DNA of 64,000 nucleotides from Thalassospira lohafexi (lineage in GTDB: Bacteria > Pseudomonadota > Alphaproteobacteria > Rhodospirillales > Thalassospiraceae): contig NZ_NXGX01000003.1 in the NCBI RefSeq assembly GCF_002844275.1, positions 539,549 to 603,548 on the forward strand. The letters are read 5' to 3'. Made by a program: the position numbers and the translations under genes. Shown here piece after piece: positions 42,485 through 51,666 of this stretch. The notes below the pieces were generated by a model. It did no database searches, had not been told where the DNA came from, and saw only the letters and a list, made by a program, of their open reading frames with translations. The stretch's first letter is position 1, and each line of letters begins with the position of its first letter.

Positions 42485-42889
42485 ATGCCAGCCGTAAATG
42501 ATCTTCTGATCGTTGGTGTTGATGACGACCCGAAAAGTCTGGTTCTTCTGAAACGAATCGTCGAAAGCGGCGGTTATCAGTTTCAGGGGGTTTCCTCTGG
42601 CAAGGACCTTTTAAAACTCCTGAAGTCGGCAAGGCCGCGCATCATCCTTCTGGATATCATGATGCCCGACATGAACGGGTTTGAAACCGCACTTAATGTG
42701 CGGACCCATTTCCCCAATCTTGCCTGCGCGATCATTTATGTCACGGCACGTCAGAGCGAAGAAGACCTGCGCGGCGGTGTTGCCGCCGGGGGCAACGATT
42801 TTGTCCTTAAGCCGGTCAATCGCGAAAAGCTGATGACACGAGTCGAAAAATGGATCGGCCGCGCCCATAACATCAAAACGGCGGTTTGA
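42485..42889 (+). CDS. Stand-alone response-regulator receiver protein
   Basis: A 134-residue single receiver domain with no output domain. Acidic Asp13-15, phospho-acceptor Asp57 in ILLDIMMPD, Thr87 in YVTAR, Lys109 in LKPVNREK. GAGGG lies before the ATG. CheY-like by length; its partner kinase is not adjacent. It sits between infC and an AEC transporter, an unusual interruption of the infC-rpmI-rplT series. Could feed a phosphorelay or chemotaxis. Confidence 0.92.
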   Translation: MPAVNDLLIVGVDDDPKSLVLLKRIVESGGYQFQGVSSGKDLLKLLKSARPRIILLDIMMPDMNGFETALNVRTHFPNLACAIIYVTARQSEEDLRGGVAAGGNDFVLKPVNREKLMTRVEKWIGRAHNIKTAV

Positions 42890-42968
42890 CGGTTCACCTG
42901 TAATCTGCACCTTCACGCATTGCGTTTGAATGCCAGCCCTGTCGGTATCAGCCGATGGTGGAGTGTGT

Positions 42969-43928
42969 TTATGGGATAAGTGGGCGCAGGGCTGTGATCA
43001 GCGAATCAATATATAATGTCAGGATCGAAAAGCTGATAACGCCGACGGCTGTGGTCACCAGAACAATTGACGAGCTTCTAACGATATATCGGTCATAGGT
43101 TGTTGCGATGACAAAAACATTCCCCGCCGTTGGTAAGCCTGCAAGCAGTAAAACAGCCTGTGCCTCCAGCCCGGAAACGGTTCCAAGAGTATAAAACGCA
43201 ATGAAGACGGCCACGGGATGGGCAACCAGTTTGGCAATGCTCATGACGGCTAGCTCGGCACGGTTTTCGGCAATCGGACGACCGACAAGTGCGACGCCAA
43301 TGGCAAATAGTGCTGCCGGCCCGGCACTGCGTCCCAGAAGTTCCAGCAGATAATCCACACCGTCTGGCCAGCGAAGGTCAAGAATGCTGGCCGCAACGCC
43401 GGTCAGAATCGCGATGACAACCGGATTAAGCAACGTTCCGCGCAGGATTTTGCCCAATGGGTTTGTGCCATCGGCATGTTTCGCTGTTTCAAGCAGGAAC
43501 AGCGAAAGCGGCAACATGAAAATCAGATCAAACGACAGGGCGACAATCAGGGGAACAGTCGCCTGCGTTCCAAGCAACCCAATGATCAGGGGTAAGCCCA
43601 TGAAACCGACATTGGGCATGGTGCTGCCAAAGGAAAAAAGCGTCTGGCAGGCGGGATCGAGTTTGAAGACACGTTTTGCAATAAGCCGCGTTGCGCCATA
43701 AACCAGAAGCGTTGCCCCGCCGTAAGCAAGCAAAATGTCGGGCTGCCAAATCTCTGATGGTGTCCGGCTGGCAAGGGCGCGAAACAAAAGGGCAGGCAAG
43801 GCAAAGTAAAAAACAAAGCCATTGATGCCGCGCATCCCTTCGCTCGAGACGATCTTGGTCTTTCCGCCAATCCAGCCAAGGGCAATCAGGCTGAAAAAGG
43901 GCAGGATGATAGATGTAATTTGTGCCAT
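42969..43928 (-). CDS. AEC-family transporter
   Basis: A 319-residue membrane protein with about ten hydrophobic segments of the auxin efflux carrier family. N-terminal ITSIILPFFSLIALGWIGGKTKI, and FVFYFALPALLFRALA near 38, are typical. A mid-protein NVGFMGLPLIIGLLG stretch and the C-terminal AGLPTAGNVFVIATTYDR complete the family pattern. Members in bacteria move organic acids such as malate or malonate; the substrate is unknown here. It lies opposite to its neighbours, and its divergent gap of 253 bases contains the rpmI promoter. Confidence 0.9.
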   Translation of the reverse strand: MAQITSIILPFFSLIALGWIGGKTKIVSSEGMRGINGFVFYFALPALLFRALASRTPSEIWQPDILLAYGGATLLVYGATRLIAKRVFKLDPACQTLFSFGSTMPNVGFMGLPLIIGLLGTQATVPLIVALSFDLIFMLPLSLFLLETAKHADGTNPLGKILRGTLLNPVVIAILTGVAASILDLRWPDGVDYLLELLGRSAGPAALFAIGVALVGRPIAENRAELAVMSIAKLVAHPVAVFIAFYTLGTVSGLEAQAVLLLAGLPTAGNVFVIATTYDRYIVRSSSIVLVTTAVGVISFSILTLYIDSLITALRPLIP

Positions 43929-44042
43929 GCGACCTGTGATATAGAGGCGAGAGAATGAAACTGGGCGGGTTTATTTGATCTGTCGAATGCACAATGGCGG
44001 GGCAGAGCCGCAAAAAGCAAGGGCAAAGGGGCGAATTGGTCC

Positions 44043-44071
44043 TTGAAAAAGGCAAATGCTGAGTCTATAAC
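44043..44071 (+). promoter_or_regulatory. Sigma-70-type promoter for rpmI-rplT
   Basis: TTGAAA (44043-44048) and TATAAC (44066-44071) with an ideal 17-base spacer. Transcription would start near 44078, leaving about 100 bases of leader. That leader contains a 7-bp stem, GAAAGTT and AACTTTC, and CC-rich flanks; a protein-binding leader for L20 or L35 is possible but not identified. Confidence 0.7.
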
Positions 44072-44181
44072 CACCCGTCCCCGAAACAGGTGGTGAGGCT
44101 GGAAAGTTTGTTATGAACTTTCAGGGCATGCCCAGCCGCCGTAGGGGATTTCGTTTTCATTGCATATGCAAGGATAGAAAA

Positions 44182-44379
44182 ATGCCCAAGATGAAGACCA
44201 AAGCGAGTGCTAAAAAACGCTTTAGCCTGACTGCAAGCGGAAAAGTGCGTCGCAACGTGGCAAACAAGCGCCACCTGCTGACTGCAAAACCTACCAAGAT
44301 GAAGCGCCAGTCGCGTGGTACAGAGATTCTCTGTGACGCCGATGCCCGCATTGTCAAAAAATTCCTGCCGTACGGTTAA
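44182..44379 (+). CDS. rpmI: 50S ribosomal protein L35
   Basis: A 65-residue L35 ([19 protein letters not shown] opening, [15 protein letters not shown] middle, [12 protein letters not shown] end). The start at 44182 follows AAGGAT by six bases; longer frames upstream are artefacts. It is followed 16 bases later by rplT. In most genomes infC directly precedes it; here a promoter of its own is visible. Confidence 0.97.
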   Translation: MPKMKTKASAKKRFSLTASGKVRRNVANKRHLLTAKPTKMKRQSRGTEILCDADARIVKKFLPYG

Positions 44380-44395
44380 GGTTAAGGAGAGTTAA

Positions 44396-44752
44396 ATGGC
44401 TCGTGTAAAAGGGGGCGTGTCTTCACACGCCCGTCACCGCAAGGTTATTAATGCTGCCAAGGGTTACCGAGGCCGCCGCAAGAATACTTTCCGCACTGCC
44501 GTTCAGGCTGTGGAAAAAGGTTTGCAGTATGCATACCGCGATCGTCGCGTTAAGAAACGCCAGTTCCGTTCACTCTGGATCCAGCGTATCAACGCCGGTG
44601 CACGTGAAAACGGTCTGAGCTATTCGCAGTTCATGAACGGCCTTAAGAAGGCTGGCGTTGAACTGGACCGCAAGGTGCTTGCTGACATCGCAGTGCGTGA
44701 ACCTGAAGCTTTCAAAGCTCTGGTTACACAGGCGCAGGCTGCACTCGGCTAA
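44396..44752 (+). CDS. rplT: 50S ribosomal protein L20
   Basis: A 118-residue L20 ([25 protein letters not shown] opening, [45 protein letters not shown]). It binds 23S rRNA early in assembly and in some bacteria represses its own operon. AAGGAG precedes its ATG. A stem-loop with a T-rich tail lies between it and pheS. Confidence 0.98.
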   Translation: MARVKGGVSSHARHRKVINAAKGYRGRRKNTFRTAVQAVEKGLQYAYRDRRVKKRQFRSLWIQRINAGARENGLSYSQFMNGLKKAGVELDRKVLADIAVREPEAFKALVTQAQAALG

Positions 44753-44798
44753 TAAACCTTTGTAATAAGGTTTATATAGGCACTTGCCTGATTTGATC

Positions 44799-44834
44799 GG
44801 GGGCGGCCATATTGGCCGTCCCCTTTCTTATTTT
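44799..44834 (+). terminator. Terminator or attenuator between rplT and pheS
   Basis: A 9-bp stem, GGGGGCGGCC (44799-44808) with GGCCGTCCCC (44814-44823), followed by TTTCTTATTTT. It could end the rplT transcript wholly or in part before pheS. No Phe-rich leader peptide precedes the hairpin. Confidence 0.7.
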
Positions 44835-44878
44835 ACGTTCTTTTTGTTTTTGAAACCCAAGCCAAAGCGTCGGAAGTT

Positions 44879-45949
44879 ATGGAAAACATCGAAGCATTGC
44901 GCGAAGAGGTTCTGGCGGAAGTCGAAAATGCGGCCGATCTGGCTGTACTTGAAGATGTCCGCATCAGCGCCCTTGGCAAGAAAGGCCGTATTACCGGCCT
45001 GATGAAAAACCTTGGCAAGATGGACCCCGATCAACGTCGTGAATTTGGTCAGACGCTGAACGCGGTCAAAGACCAGGTTGCAGGCGCAATCGACACCCGC
45101 AAAACGGCCCTTGAAGATGCCGCCCTTGAGGCGCGCCTGTCGGGTGAGCGGATCGACGTTACCCTGTCGTCACGTCCTGATGAAACGGCAGGCCGTATTC
45201 ACCCGATCAGCCAGACGATTGACGAAATTGTCTCGATCTTTGGCGAGATGGGCTTTGCACTGGCCGAAGGGCCGGACGTCGAAGACGATTTCCATAACTT
45301 TACCGCGCTTAACATTCCGCCGGAACATCCCGCGCGCGAAATGCAGGACACTTTCTATCTGCCTGAACGCGAAGACGGGTCGCGCCTTGTGCTGCGGACC
45401 CATACATCGCCTGTGCAGATCAGAACCATGCAAAACAAAACCCCGCCGATCCGCATCATTGCACCGGGGCGCACATATCGTTCCGATAGCGATATGACCC
45501 ATACGCCGATGTTCCATCAGGTCGAAGGTCTGGTGATCGATAAAAAAACGCACATGGGGCATCTCAAGGGCTGCCTGCTTGAGTTTGTGAAAACCTATTT
45601 CGAACTTGATGACGTGCCGGTGCGCTACCGTCCAAGCTTCTTCCCGTTCACCGAGCCGAGTGCCGAAATGGATATCGGCTGTTCGCGCAAAGGCGGGGAA
45701 CTCAAGATTGGTGAAGGCGACGACTGGCTGGAAATCCTTGGCTGCGGCATGGTGCATCCGCGCGTCCTGTCGGCCTGTGGTCTTGACCCGGAAGAATATC
45801 AGGGCTTTGCCTTTGGCATGGGGATTGAACGTATTGCCATGCTGAAATACGGCATTCCCGATCTTCGTACCTTCTTCGATACCGATCTGCGCTGGCTGAA
45901 ACATTATGGTTTCGTGCCGCTGGATGTACCGAACATGGTAAGGGGCTGA
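44879..45949 (+). CDS. pheS: Phenylalanyl-tRNA synthetase alpha subunit
   Basis: A 356-residue class II synthetase alpha chain. N-terminal coiled coil (residues 1-90), motif 1 region, [20 protein letters not shown] near 212, and motif 3 in [21 protein letters not shown] near 315. The [16 protein letters not shown] stretch is the Phe-site. Together with PheT it charges tRNA-Phe in the cytoplasm. pheT begins 4 bases after its stop. Confidence 0.97.
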   Translation: MENIEALREEVLAEVENAADLAVLEDVRISALGKKGRITGLMKNLGKMDPDQRREFGQTLNAVKDQVAGAIDTRKTALEDAALEARLSGERIDVTLSSRPDETAGRIHPISQTIDEIVSIFGEMGFALAEGPDVEDDFHNFTALNIPPEHPAREMQDTFYLPEREDGSRLVLRTHTSPVQIRTMQNKTPPIRIIAPGRTYRSDSDMTHTPMFHQVEGLVIDKKTHMGHLKGCLLEFVKTYFELDDVPVRYRPSFFPFTEPSAEMDIGCSRKGGELKIGEGDDWLEILGCGMVHPRVLSACGLDPEEYQGFAFGMGIERIAMLKYGIPDLRTFFDTDLRWLKHYGFVPLDVPNMVRG

Positions 45950-45953
45950 GATT

Positions 45954-48362
45954 ATGAAATTCACACTTGATTGGCTAAAACAGCACCTTGATACCGATGC
46001 GTCGGTTGCGGTGATTGCCGAGAAACTGACTGATATCGGCCTTGAAATCGAAGGGCTTACCGATCGTGCAGCAGCCCTTGCCGACATTCGTGTTGCCCAT
46101 ATCGAAGAAGCCGGACAGCATCCGGATGCAGACCGTTTGAAGCTGTGCCGGGTCAATACCGGCGAGAAAATCATTCAGGTCGTTTGTGGTGCACCAAATG
46201 CGCGCACTGGCATCAAGGTTGCCTTGGCTCAGCCCGGTGCGATCATTCCGATTGATGGATCGAAACTGAAACCGGGTAAAATCCGCGGTGTCGAAAGCCA
46301 GGGGATGATGTGCTCAACCCGTGAGCTGTGCCTTGGTGACGATCATGACGGCATTATCGAGTTGCCCGATGATGCGCCAATTGGTGCACCAGTTGCCGGT
46401 ATCTTGGGTGCGGATGATACGATTTTTGAAATCGGTCTGACACCGAACCGCCCCGATTGCACCGGTGTGCGTGGTATTGCACGTGATCTGGCCGCAGCCG
46501 GTATCGGTACGCTTAAGGCCGACCCGCGTCAGGAAGCCGTTTCAGGTACATTTGACAGCCCGGTTGGTGTCACGATCAGTGACGACATTGCATCGAATAA
46601 TGCGGTTCCGGCATTTTATGGCCGGTATATCCGTGGTGTGAAAAATGCCCAAAGCCCAGATTGGCTTAAAGCCCGTCTGGAGGCCATCGGCCTGCGCCCG
46701 ATTTCGGCCCTTGTTGATATCACCAATCTGGTAACCCACGATCTGGGCCGTCCGTTGCATGTGTTTGATGCCGATAAACTGTCGGGTGACATCAATGTGC
46801 GTTATGCGACCAATGGTGAAAAAATCGCGGCCCTTGATAACAAGGAATACGCGCTTTCCGATACCATGGTTGTCATTGCTGACACGGCAAAGGCACTTGG
46901 CATTGGTGGCATCATTGGCGGCGAAGAAACCGGGTGCCTTGAAGACACAGTAAACGTGTTTGTCGAATGCGCCCTGTTTGATCCGATCAGCGTTGCCAAG
47001 ACCGGTCGTAAGCTTCAGATCAATTCCGATGCGCGCTATCGTTTCGAACGTGGCGTTGATCCGCAATCGATTGCTTGGGGCATGGAAGTCGCCACCCATT
47101 TGATTACGGAAATCTGTGGTGGTGAAGTTTCGAACGTTGTCAAAGCTGGCGAAGTGCCAAACCCGCGCAACAGCTTTGATCTGCGTATTGACCGTATTCG
47201 TGAGCTTGGCGGTGTTGCGGTTGAGGCTGATCGTGTTGTTGAAATCCTGACATCGCTTGGCTTTGAGGTCAGTGGTTCAGGCCCGGTCATTTCCGCCGTC
47301 GCACCGACATGGCGTCCTGACGTGATTGGCGAAGCCGATCTGGTCGAGGAAGTCCTGCGAATTGTCGGTTACGACAAAATCCCGACTGTTGCGTTGGAAC
47401 GCGAAAGCAGCCTGCCGGTACCGGCCCTGTCGCCGATGCAAAAACGTGTTGGTCTGACCCGTCGTGTTCTGGCGTCACGTGGCCTTTATGAGACCGTGAC
47501 ATGGGCCTTTACGGACTCGCGTTGGGCAAAGCTGTTTGGTGAGCTTAAAGACGGCCTGTATCTGGCCAATCCGATCAGTTCCGACCTTGATGTGATGCGG
47601 CCTAATGCGCTGATCAATATGATCGCGGCGGCCGGACGCAACCACGCACGCGGGTTTTCTGATCTGGCTTTGTTTGAAGTTGGGCCGGAATTCTTTGGTG
47701 ATCAGCCGGGTGATCAGCGTCTTGTGGCGGCGGGTCTTCGTTCTGGTGCCACCACAGCACGCAGTTGGACCGGTTCGCGCCGTGACGTTGATGTGTTTGA
47801 CGTTAAGGCCGATGCAGAAGCGCTGCTTGAGGCGCTTGGGACCAATGCGGCCAATGTGCAGGTTTCTACCGACGGTGCGCCAAGCTGGTATCATCCGGGA
47901 CGCTCAGCCGCCTTGCAGCTGGGTCCGAAAAACGTTCTTGGGTATTTCGGTGAGTTGCACCCCAAAGTGCTTAAGGCGCTTGGTGTTAAAGGTCGTGTCG
48001 TGGCGTTTGAGCTGTTTGTCGAAAACGTGCCGATGCCAAAGAAAAAAGGTACGGCCCGTCCGGCGCTTAACGCATCAAGCTTCCAGTCGGTTGAGCGGGA
48101 CTTTGCCTTCTTGCTTGATCAGGATGTGAAGGCCGAAGCCATTATTAAGGCTGCGCGCAGTGCCGACCGTAACCTGATTGTCGATGTGACGATCTTTGAT
48201 CTTTATGCCGGCAAAGGCATCGAGGATGGCAAGAAATCATTGGCATTTTCGATCACATTACAGCCGACCAAGGCAACCTTGACCGAAGAAGAAATTGATA
48301 CGGTCAGCAAAAACGTTGTCGCGGCTGTCGAAAAGGCAACCGGCGGATCTTTGCGGGCCTAG
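45954..48362 (+). CDS. pheT: Phenylalanyl-tRNA synthetase beta subunit
   Basis: An 802-residue beta chain. N-terminal tRNA-binding OB domain near 45-150 (VAHIEEAGQHPDADRLKLCRVN), the B3/4 editing domain near 205-375 (YGRYIRGVKNAQSPDWLKARLEAIGLRP and flanks), B5 near 400-470, the catalytic-like domain, and a C-terminal ferredoxin-fold anticodon-binding domain (FQSVERDFAFLLDQDVKAEAI). Length is normal. A clear terminator follows. Confidence 0.97.
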   Translation: MKFTLDWLKQHLDTDASVAVIAEKLTDIGLEIEGLTDRAAALADIRVAHIEEAGQHPDADRLKLCRVNTGEKIIQVVCGAPNARTGIKVALAQPGAIIPIDGSKLKPGKIRGVESQGMMCSTRELCLGDDHDGIIELPDDAPIGAPVAGILGADDTIFEIGLTPNRPDCTGVRGIARDLAAAGIGTLKADPRQEAVSGTFDSPVGVTISDDIASNNAVPAFYGRYIRGVKNAQSPDWLKARLEAIGLRPISALVDITNLVTHDLGRPLHVFDADKLSGDINVRYATNGEKIAALDNKEYALSDTMVVIADTAKALGIGGIIGGEETGCLEDTVNVFVECALFDPISVAKTGRKLQINSDARYRFERGVDPQSIAWGMEVATHLITEICGGEVSNVVKAGEVPNPRNSFDLRIDRIRELGGVAVEADRVVEILTSLGFEVSGSGPVISAVAPTWRPDVIGEADLVEEVLRIVGYDKIPTVALERESSLPVPALSPMQKRVGLTRRVLASRGLYETVTWAFTDSRWAKLFGELKDGLYLANPISSDLDVMRPNALINMIAAAGRNHARGFSDLALFEVGPEFFGDQPGDQRLVAAGLRSGATTARSWTGSRRDVDVFDVKADAEALLEALGTNAANVQVSTDGAPSWYHPGRSAALQLGPKNVLGYFGELHPKVLKALGVKGRVVAFELFVENVPMPKKKGTARPALNASSFQSVERDFAFLLDQDVKAEAIIKAARSADRNLIVDVTIFDLYAGKGIEDGKKSLAFSITLQPTKATLTEEEIDTVSKNVVAAVEKATGGSLRA

Positions 48363-48387
48363 TTTGGCACCAAGTCAGTAAAACATT

Positions 48388-48425
48388 TAAAAACGGGTCG
48401 CTTTCGGGCGGCCCGTTTTCTTTTA
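48388..48425 (+). terminator. Terminator after pheT
   Basis: Arms AAAACGGGTCGC and GCGGCCCGTTTT with a short loop (one mismatch in the stem), followed by CTTTT. Lies 26 bases after the pheT stop. Confidence 0.8.
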
Positions 48426-48469
48426 TCGGGGATGCAAAGTGTGGCTAATGCCAAGCGGCCGGGATAAAT

Positions 48470-48943
48470 TTACCGACCGGGGCGCTTGCGCAGGATGGCA
48501 TATTCTTCCTCGTCGAGATCAAGTGCGATCAACTCGGGCCCGTTGCTAAAGATGTGCCATTCCATATCGGTGTCATCGCATTCGATGCTGAGCTGATCGG
48601 CCATGCTGTTCCATGTGCATTGTTCGCGATCGTCATCGGCATCAAGGCGCCCGACACCATTGTCATAAAGATGCAAAACCAGAAGCTGCTCATCCTCGTC
48701 AATCGAATAGATGGCATATGTTTCGTTTGCAAAACGGTAGTTGATTTCCCTGCCATCCAGCCGCCGCCATCCGCGCGGCAATGGCTCCCCCGGTTCGTGC
48801 TGGGCAAAGAAGTTGGCAAGGGTCTGCATGTGATTGTCATTCATGGTGCGCATGTCCGAGCCACAGGCGCCAAGCGTAAGTAGCCCCAGCATTGCGACAG
48901 ATGTCAGGATCGAACGACGGTTGCGGGCAAAGCTTATGGTCAT
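48470..48943 (-). CDS. Putative lipoprotein of unknown function (157 aa)
   Basis: The ATG at 48943 starts MTISFARNRRSIL, followed by a hydrophobic stretch and a lipobox, LGAC, near residue 29, so signal peptidase II processing is expected. The mature part is acidic (SIDEDEQLLVLHLYDNG, DADDDREQC) with three further Cys. The chosen start has GGGAG upstream; a longer frame to 49015 lacks a signal. No family recognised. It converges with pheT, separated by its terminator. Confidence 0.72.
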   Translation of the reverse strand: MTISFARNRRSILTSVAMLGLLTLGACGSDMRTMNDNHMQTLANFFAQHEPGEPLPRGWRRLDGREINYRFANETYAIYSIDEDEQLLVLHLYDNGVGRLDADDDREQCTWNSMADQLSIECDDTDMEWHIFSNGPELIALDLDEEEYAILRKRPGR

Positions 48944-49054
48944 GTTTTCCGTAACTCCCTTGGTGCCAGAGCGAGGCAGCTTTTTCCCTGCGTCACGCCT
49001 ATGCCGACATACCAAGCAATATGCTTGCCATTTGATGCCGGGTTCTAGCCGTCG

Positions 49055-51121
49055 TTATTCAGACCGGCTGGCACGGAGTGTAAAGATGAATGTGGCGCCC
49101 GGATCACTGATCGGGCGGGTGGTATCAAGCCAGATTTTCCCGCCGTGCTGTTCGACAATTTTCCGACATAGCGAGAGGCCAAGCCCGGTTCCGGAAAATT
49201 CATCCTTATGCAGGCGCTGGAACAGACGGAAAATACGCTGGGCATGTTCGGGGTGAATGCCAATGCCGTTGTCACGCACTGAAAAACGCCAGAAATCACC
49301 CGACGGCGTATCGGGTTCAACCGTAATGTCAATATGGGGCGGGACGCCCGGACGCCGGTACTTGATCGCGTTTGACACAAGGTTCTGGAACAGCCGCGAA
49401 AGACCAATGCGGTCACCCATCAGGCTGGGCAGTTCGTTATGGGTTATGGTGGCATGTTCCTGACTGATGATTGTTTTAAGGTCTGCCTGTGCTTCGTTGA
49501 GGACCTGATTGCAGTCAACTGTGCTGAAATCTTCATTGGTGCCGGTTTTGGCGTATTCCAGAAGGTGGCTGATCAGCTTGTGCATCCGCTTTGCGCCATC
49601 AACCGCATAGTCGATATATTCGTCGGCTTCCTGATCAAGTGTACCGGCATAGCGTTTTTTCAAAAGCTGGGTATAGCTTGCGACCATGCGTAACGGTTGT
49701 TGCAAGTCATGTGATGCAACATAGGCAAACTGTTCGAGGTCCTCGTTGCTGCGTTTAAGCTGATCAAGGGTGTCGCGCAGTTTGTTGGCATTTTCCACAA
49801 ACTCGGTGACATCGCGCGCGCTGCTAAAGGTCATGCCGTCAAAGGGCCCGATGGCATGCCACGAAAGCCAGCGGATATTGTCGTTGCGATCCCGAAGGCG
49901 CAGGATCTGCTTTGTGTCACCCGAATCACGCTTTTCGGTAAGGGAGCGTGATGAGGCAAGGGCGATTTGCTGGTCTTCGGGCTCGAACAGTTTGAAAAAT
50001 GGCTGGCCGATCAGATTATACAGACGTGTCCCGACCAGTTCTTCGAACGCAGGGCTAAACCCGTGCAAAATTCCATCGGTATCAACTGCAATTGATGGTT
50101 CGGGCGTGTGGCGCAAATAGGTTTCGAACGGATTGCAAAGTTCCTGCTGTGCAGCGGTTTCAAGCAATAGAACGGAAATAAAATCACGTTCGTTCTCAAG
50201 GTACCTATGCGCCATAAGATAGAAACGCTGGGTATGGTTGGCATCAATGCGAATATCGACCATCGCGCCAATCCGCGCGTCCGGCCAGACATTGTCAATA
50301 AGCGGTCCGCGCAGTCTTGCCATTGAGGATGGCGTTAACCGGTCAAGGAATTCGGTTAGCAGCGGTTTGATGTTTTCATTCGACGGGCCAAGAATTTCGG
50401 GCCAGTTCATTTGTGTGACTAATTTCCCGTCAGCAGTATCGACCGGCCAGCTGATGACCGCACAGCCACATTCCGACAGAGTGTTTTCCGTCTCGCTGAA
50501 ATGTTCGGCCAAATGGGCGGCGCGCAAATGCTGGCGCTTAAGGCGTTGCCACAGCCAGATCGCCAACCCGCACAGGATGGTCATGGCCATGACAAACAAA
50601 AGCGCGTGCAAAATGATGGCCTGGCGCCAGTTTTCCATCAGTTTTGATCGCGGGGTATAGGCAACCAGGATCCGATCAAGATCAGGCAGTTTGCTATAGG
50701 CCAGAATCATGACCTGTTGCCCATGGACGCACAGCAATGAATCGCGATCCGCAGGCTGCTTGACAATGTATTCCGCCAGATCGCCAATCAGATGTGGCGG
50801 GATATATCCGCTGACCTGTTCAAGTTGACCATTTAACAGCCCCACCGTGACACCGGAATTGTCATCAACGATTTTTTGCAGATCGACTGTGCTGTGTTGT
50901 AACAGCATCAACCCCAGTCGGTAGGCGGTTGCCTCAAGTTGGCTGCTGGCTTGGTCAACGGCGCTGTCATACAGCGTTTTCTGGATGAAGAAGAAGGAAA
51001 ACAGCAGGACAAACACGCCGGTCATGGTCAAGAGCGCCAGCCTTTTGCGCAGCTTTGCCAAGCTGCGACGAGACAGGGTTTGCTCGATTGAGGTCATGAA
51101 CATGTTGGCAGGCGTTCCCAC
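49055..51121 (-). CDS. PAS-containing membrane sensor histidine kinase
   Basis: A 688-residue kinase. Membrane helices at about 28-48 (LALLTMTGVFVLLFSFFF) and 165-190, enclosing a periplasmic sensing loop of about 115 residues. A PAS-like domain lies near 340-455 (AVDTDGILHGFSPAFEELVGTRLYNLIGQPFFKLF). HisKA with phospho-acceptor His471 in SHDLQQPLRM, then HATPase with N box FQNLVSNAIKY, G1 DNGIGI and G2 GTGLGLS. The HDLQQPLR variant is that of phytochrome-type kinases. First codon GTG at 51121 or ATG at 51103. No cognate regulator is adjacent. Confidence 0.9.
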   Translation of the reverse strand: MGTPANMFMTSIEQTLSRRSLAKLRKRLALLTMTGVFVLLFSFFFIQKTLYDSAVDQASSQLEATAYRLGLMLLQHSTVDLQKIVDDNSGVTVGLLNGQLEQVSGYIPPHLIGDLAEYIVKQPADRDSLLCVHGQQVMILAYSKLPDLDRILVAYTPRSKLMENWRQAIILHALLFVMAMTILCGLAIWLWQRLKRQHLRAAHLAEHFSETENTLSECGCAVISWPVDTADGKLVTQMNWPEILGPSNENIKPLLTEFLDRLTPSSMARLRGPLIDNVWPDARIGAMVDIRIDANHTQRFYLMAHRYLENERDFISVLLLETAAQQELCNPFETYLRHTPEPSIAVDTDGILHGFSPAFEELVGTRLYNLIGQPFFKLFEPEDQQIALASSRSLTEKRDSGDTKQILRLRDRNDNIRWLSWHAIGPFDGMTFSSARDVTEFVENANKLRDTLDQLKRSNEDLEQFAYVASHDLQQPLRMVASYTQLLKKRYAGTLDQEADEYIDYAVDGAKRMHKLISHLLEYAKTGTNEDFSTVDCNQVLNEAQADLKTIISQEHATITHNELPSLMGDRIGLSRLFQNLVSNAIKYRRPGVPPHIDITVEPDTPSGDFWRFSVRDNGIGIHPEHAQRIFRLFQRLHKDEFSGTGLGLSLCRKIVEQHGGKIWLDTTRPISDPGATFIFTLRASRSE

Positions 51122-51666
51122 TCGGACTGTTTCGGCTCATCCTTGTTAGATGGGGTGAGCTCTGACTAAAACCTATGTTCTTTTTCTGCGGTTGAAAAGC
51201 GCGTAGATGGTCTAAATCTTATGTAACGACAAAGAAATTGCGTCTGCAAACAGGGATTTGATGAATGCGGTGGCACCTTTGACGCAATGACAGGTGGATC
51301 GCGATGATGTTCGGTCGTGATGGCATTGCAAAACACTGGTGGGCATTTGCAACACAACGCTTCTATTTGCAGGCAAAAACCCCTATAAACCCGCTGGTGA
51401 TTGATCCGGGGAATTGTTTGTTCAATTTCCTGACTGCTTTGCGGATCACATATGGCGGGTTTTCCTGTAAGTGTCACATCGTTTAGGCGATGTGTTTCAT
51501 CCCAGCGTCGCTGCCAGAACATGGTGTGCAGACCGGGATGGATGCTTTCGGCTGAACCTTGCGTGTGACGGGTTTCGCGACAGTCAGACAACGACAATCA
51601 CAGCGTTTCGATATTGTTTTGCCCCTTGGCCGAATGCGAGCCAACTTTAGTGCCAGAAGCAGCCAT
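51122..51666. other. 545-bp gap between kinase and lepA without a recognisable gene
   Basis: Several ORFs occur on both strands (for example a 143-codon one on the minus strand, 51166-51597) but none has a ribosome site, a plausible start or a known motif. One perfect 7-bp stem, CACATCG (51475-51481) and CGATGTG (51488-51494), is followed by TTTC and may be a terminator or processing element. Promoters for lepA and the kinase must lie here but I cannot place them. Confidence 0.5.

Noticed and set aside
44784..44850. A Phe-rich short reading frame before pheS that could be an attenuator leader peptide.
   Set aside because: The Phe codons come after the terminator-like hairpin rather than before it, and no ribosome site precedes the frame.
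51166..51597. A 143-codon minus-strand ORF in the lepA upstream gap.
   Set aside because: No ribosome site, no recognisable domain, and an amino-acid composition (many His, Cys, Pro, Arg) like that of antisense or random frames.
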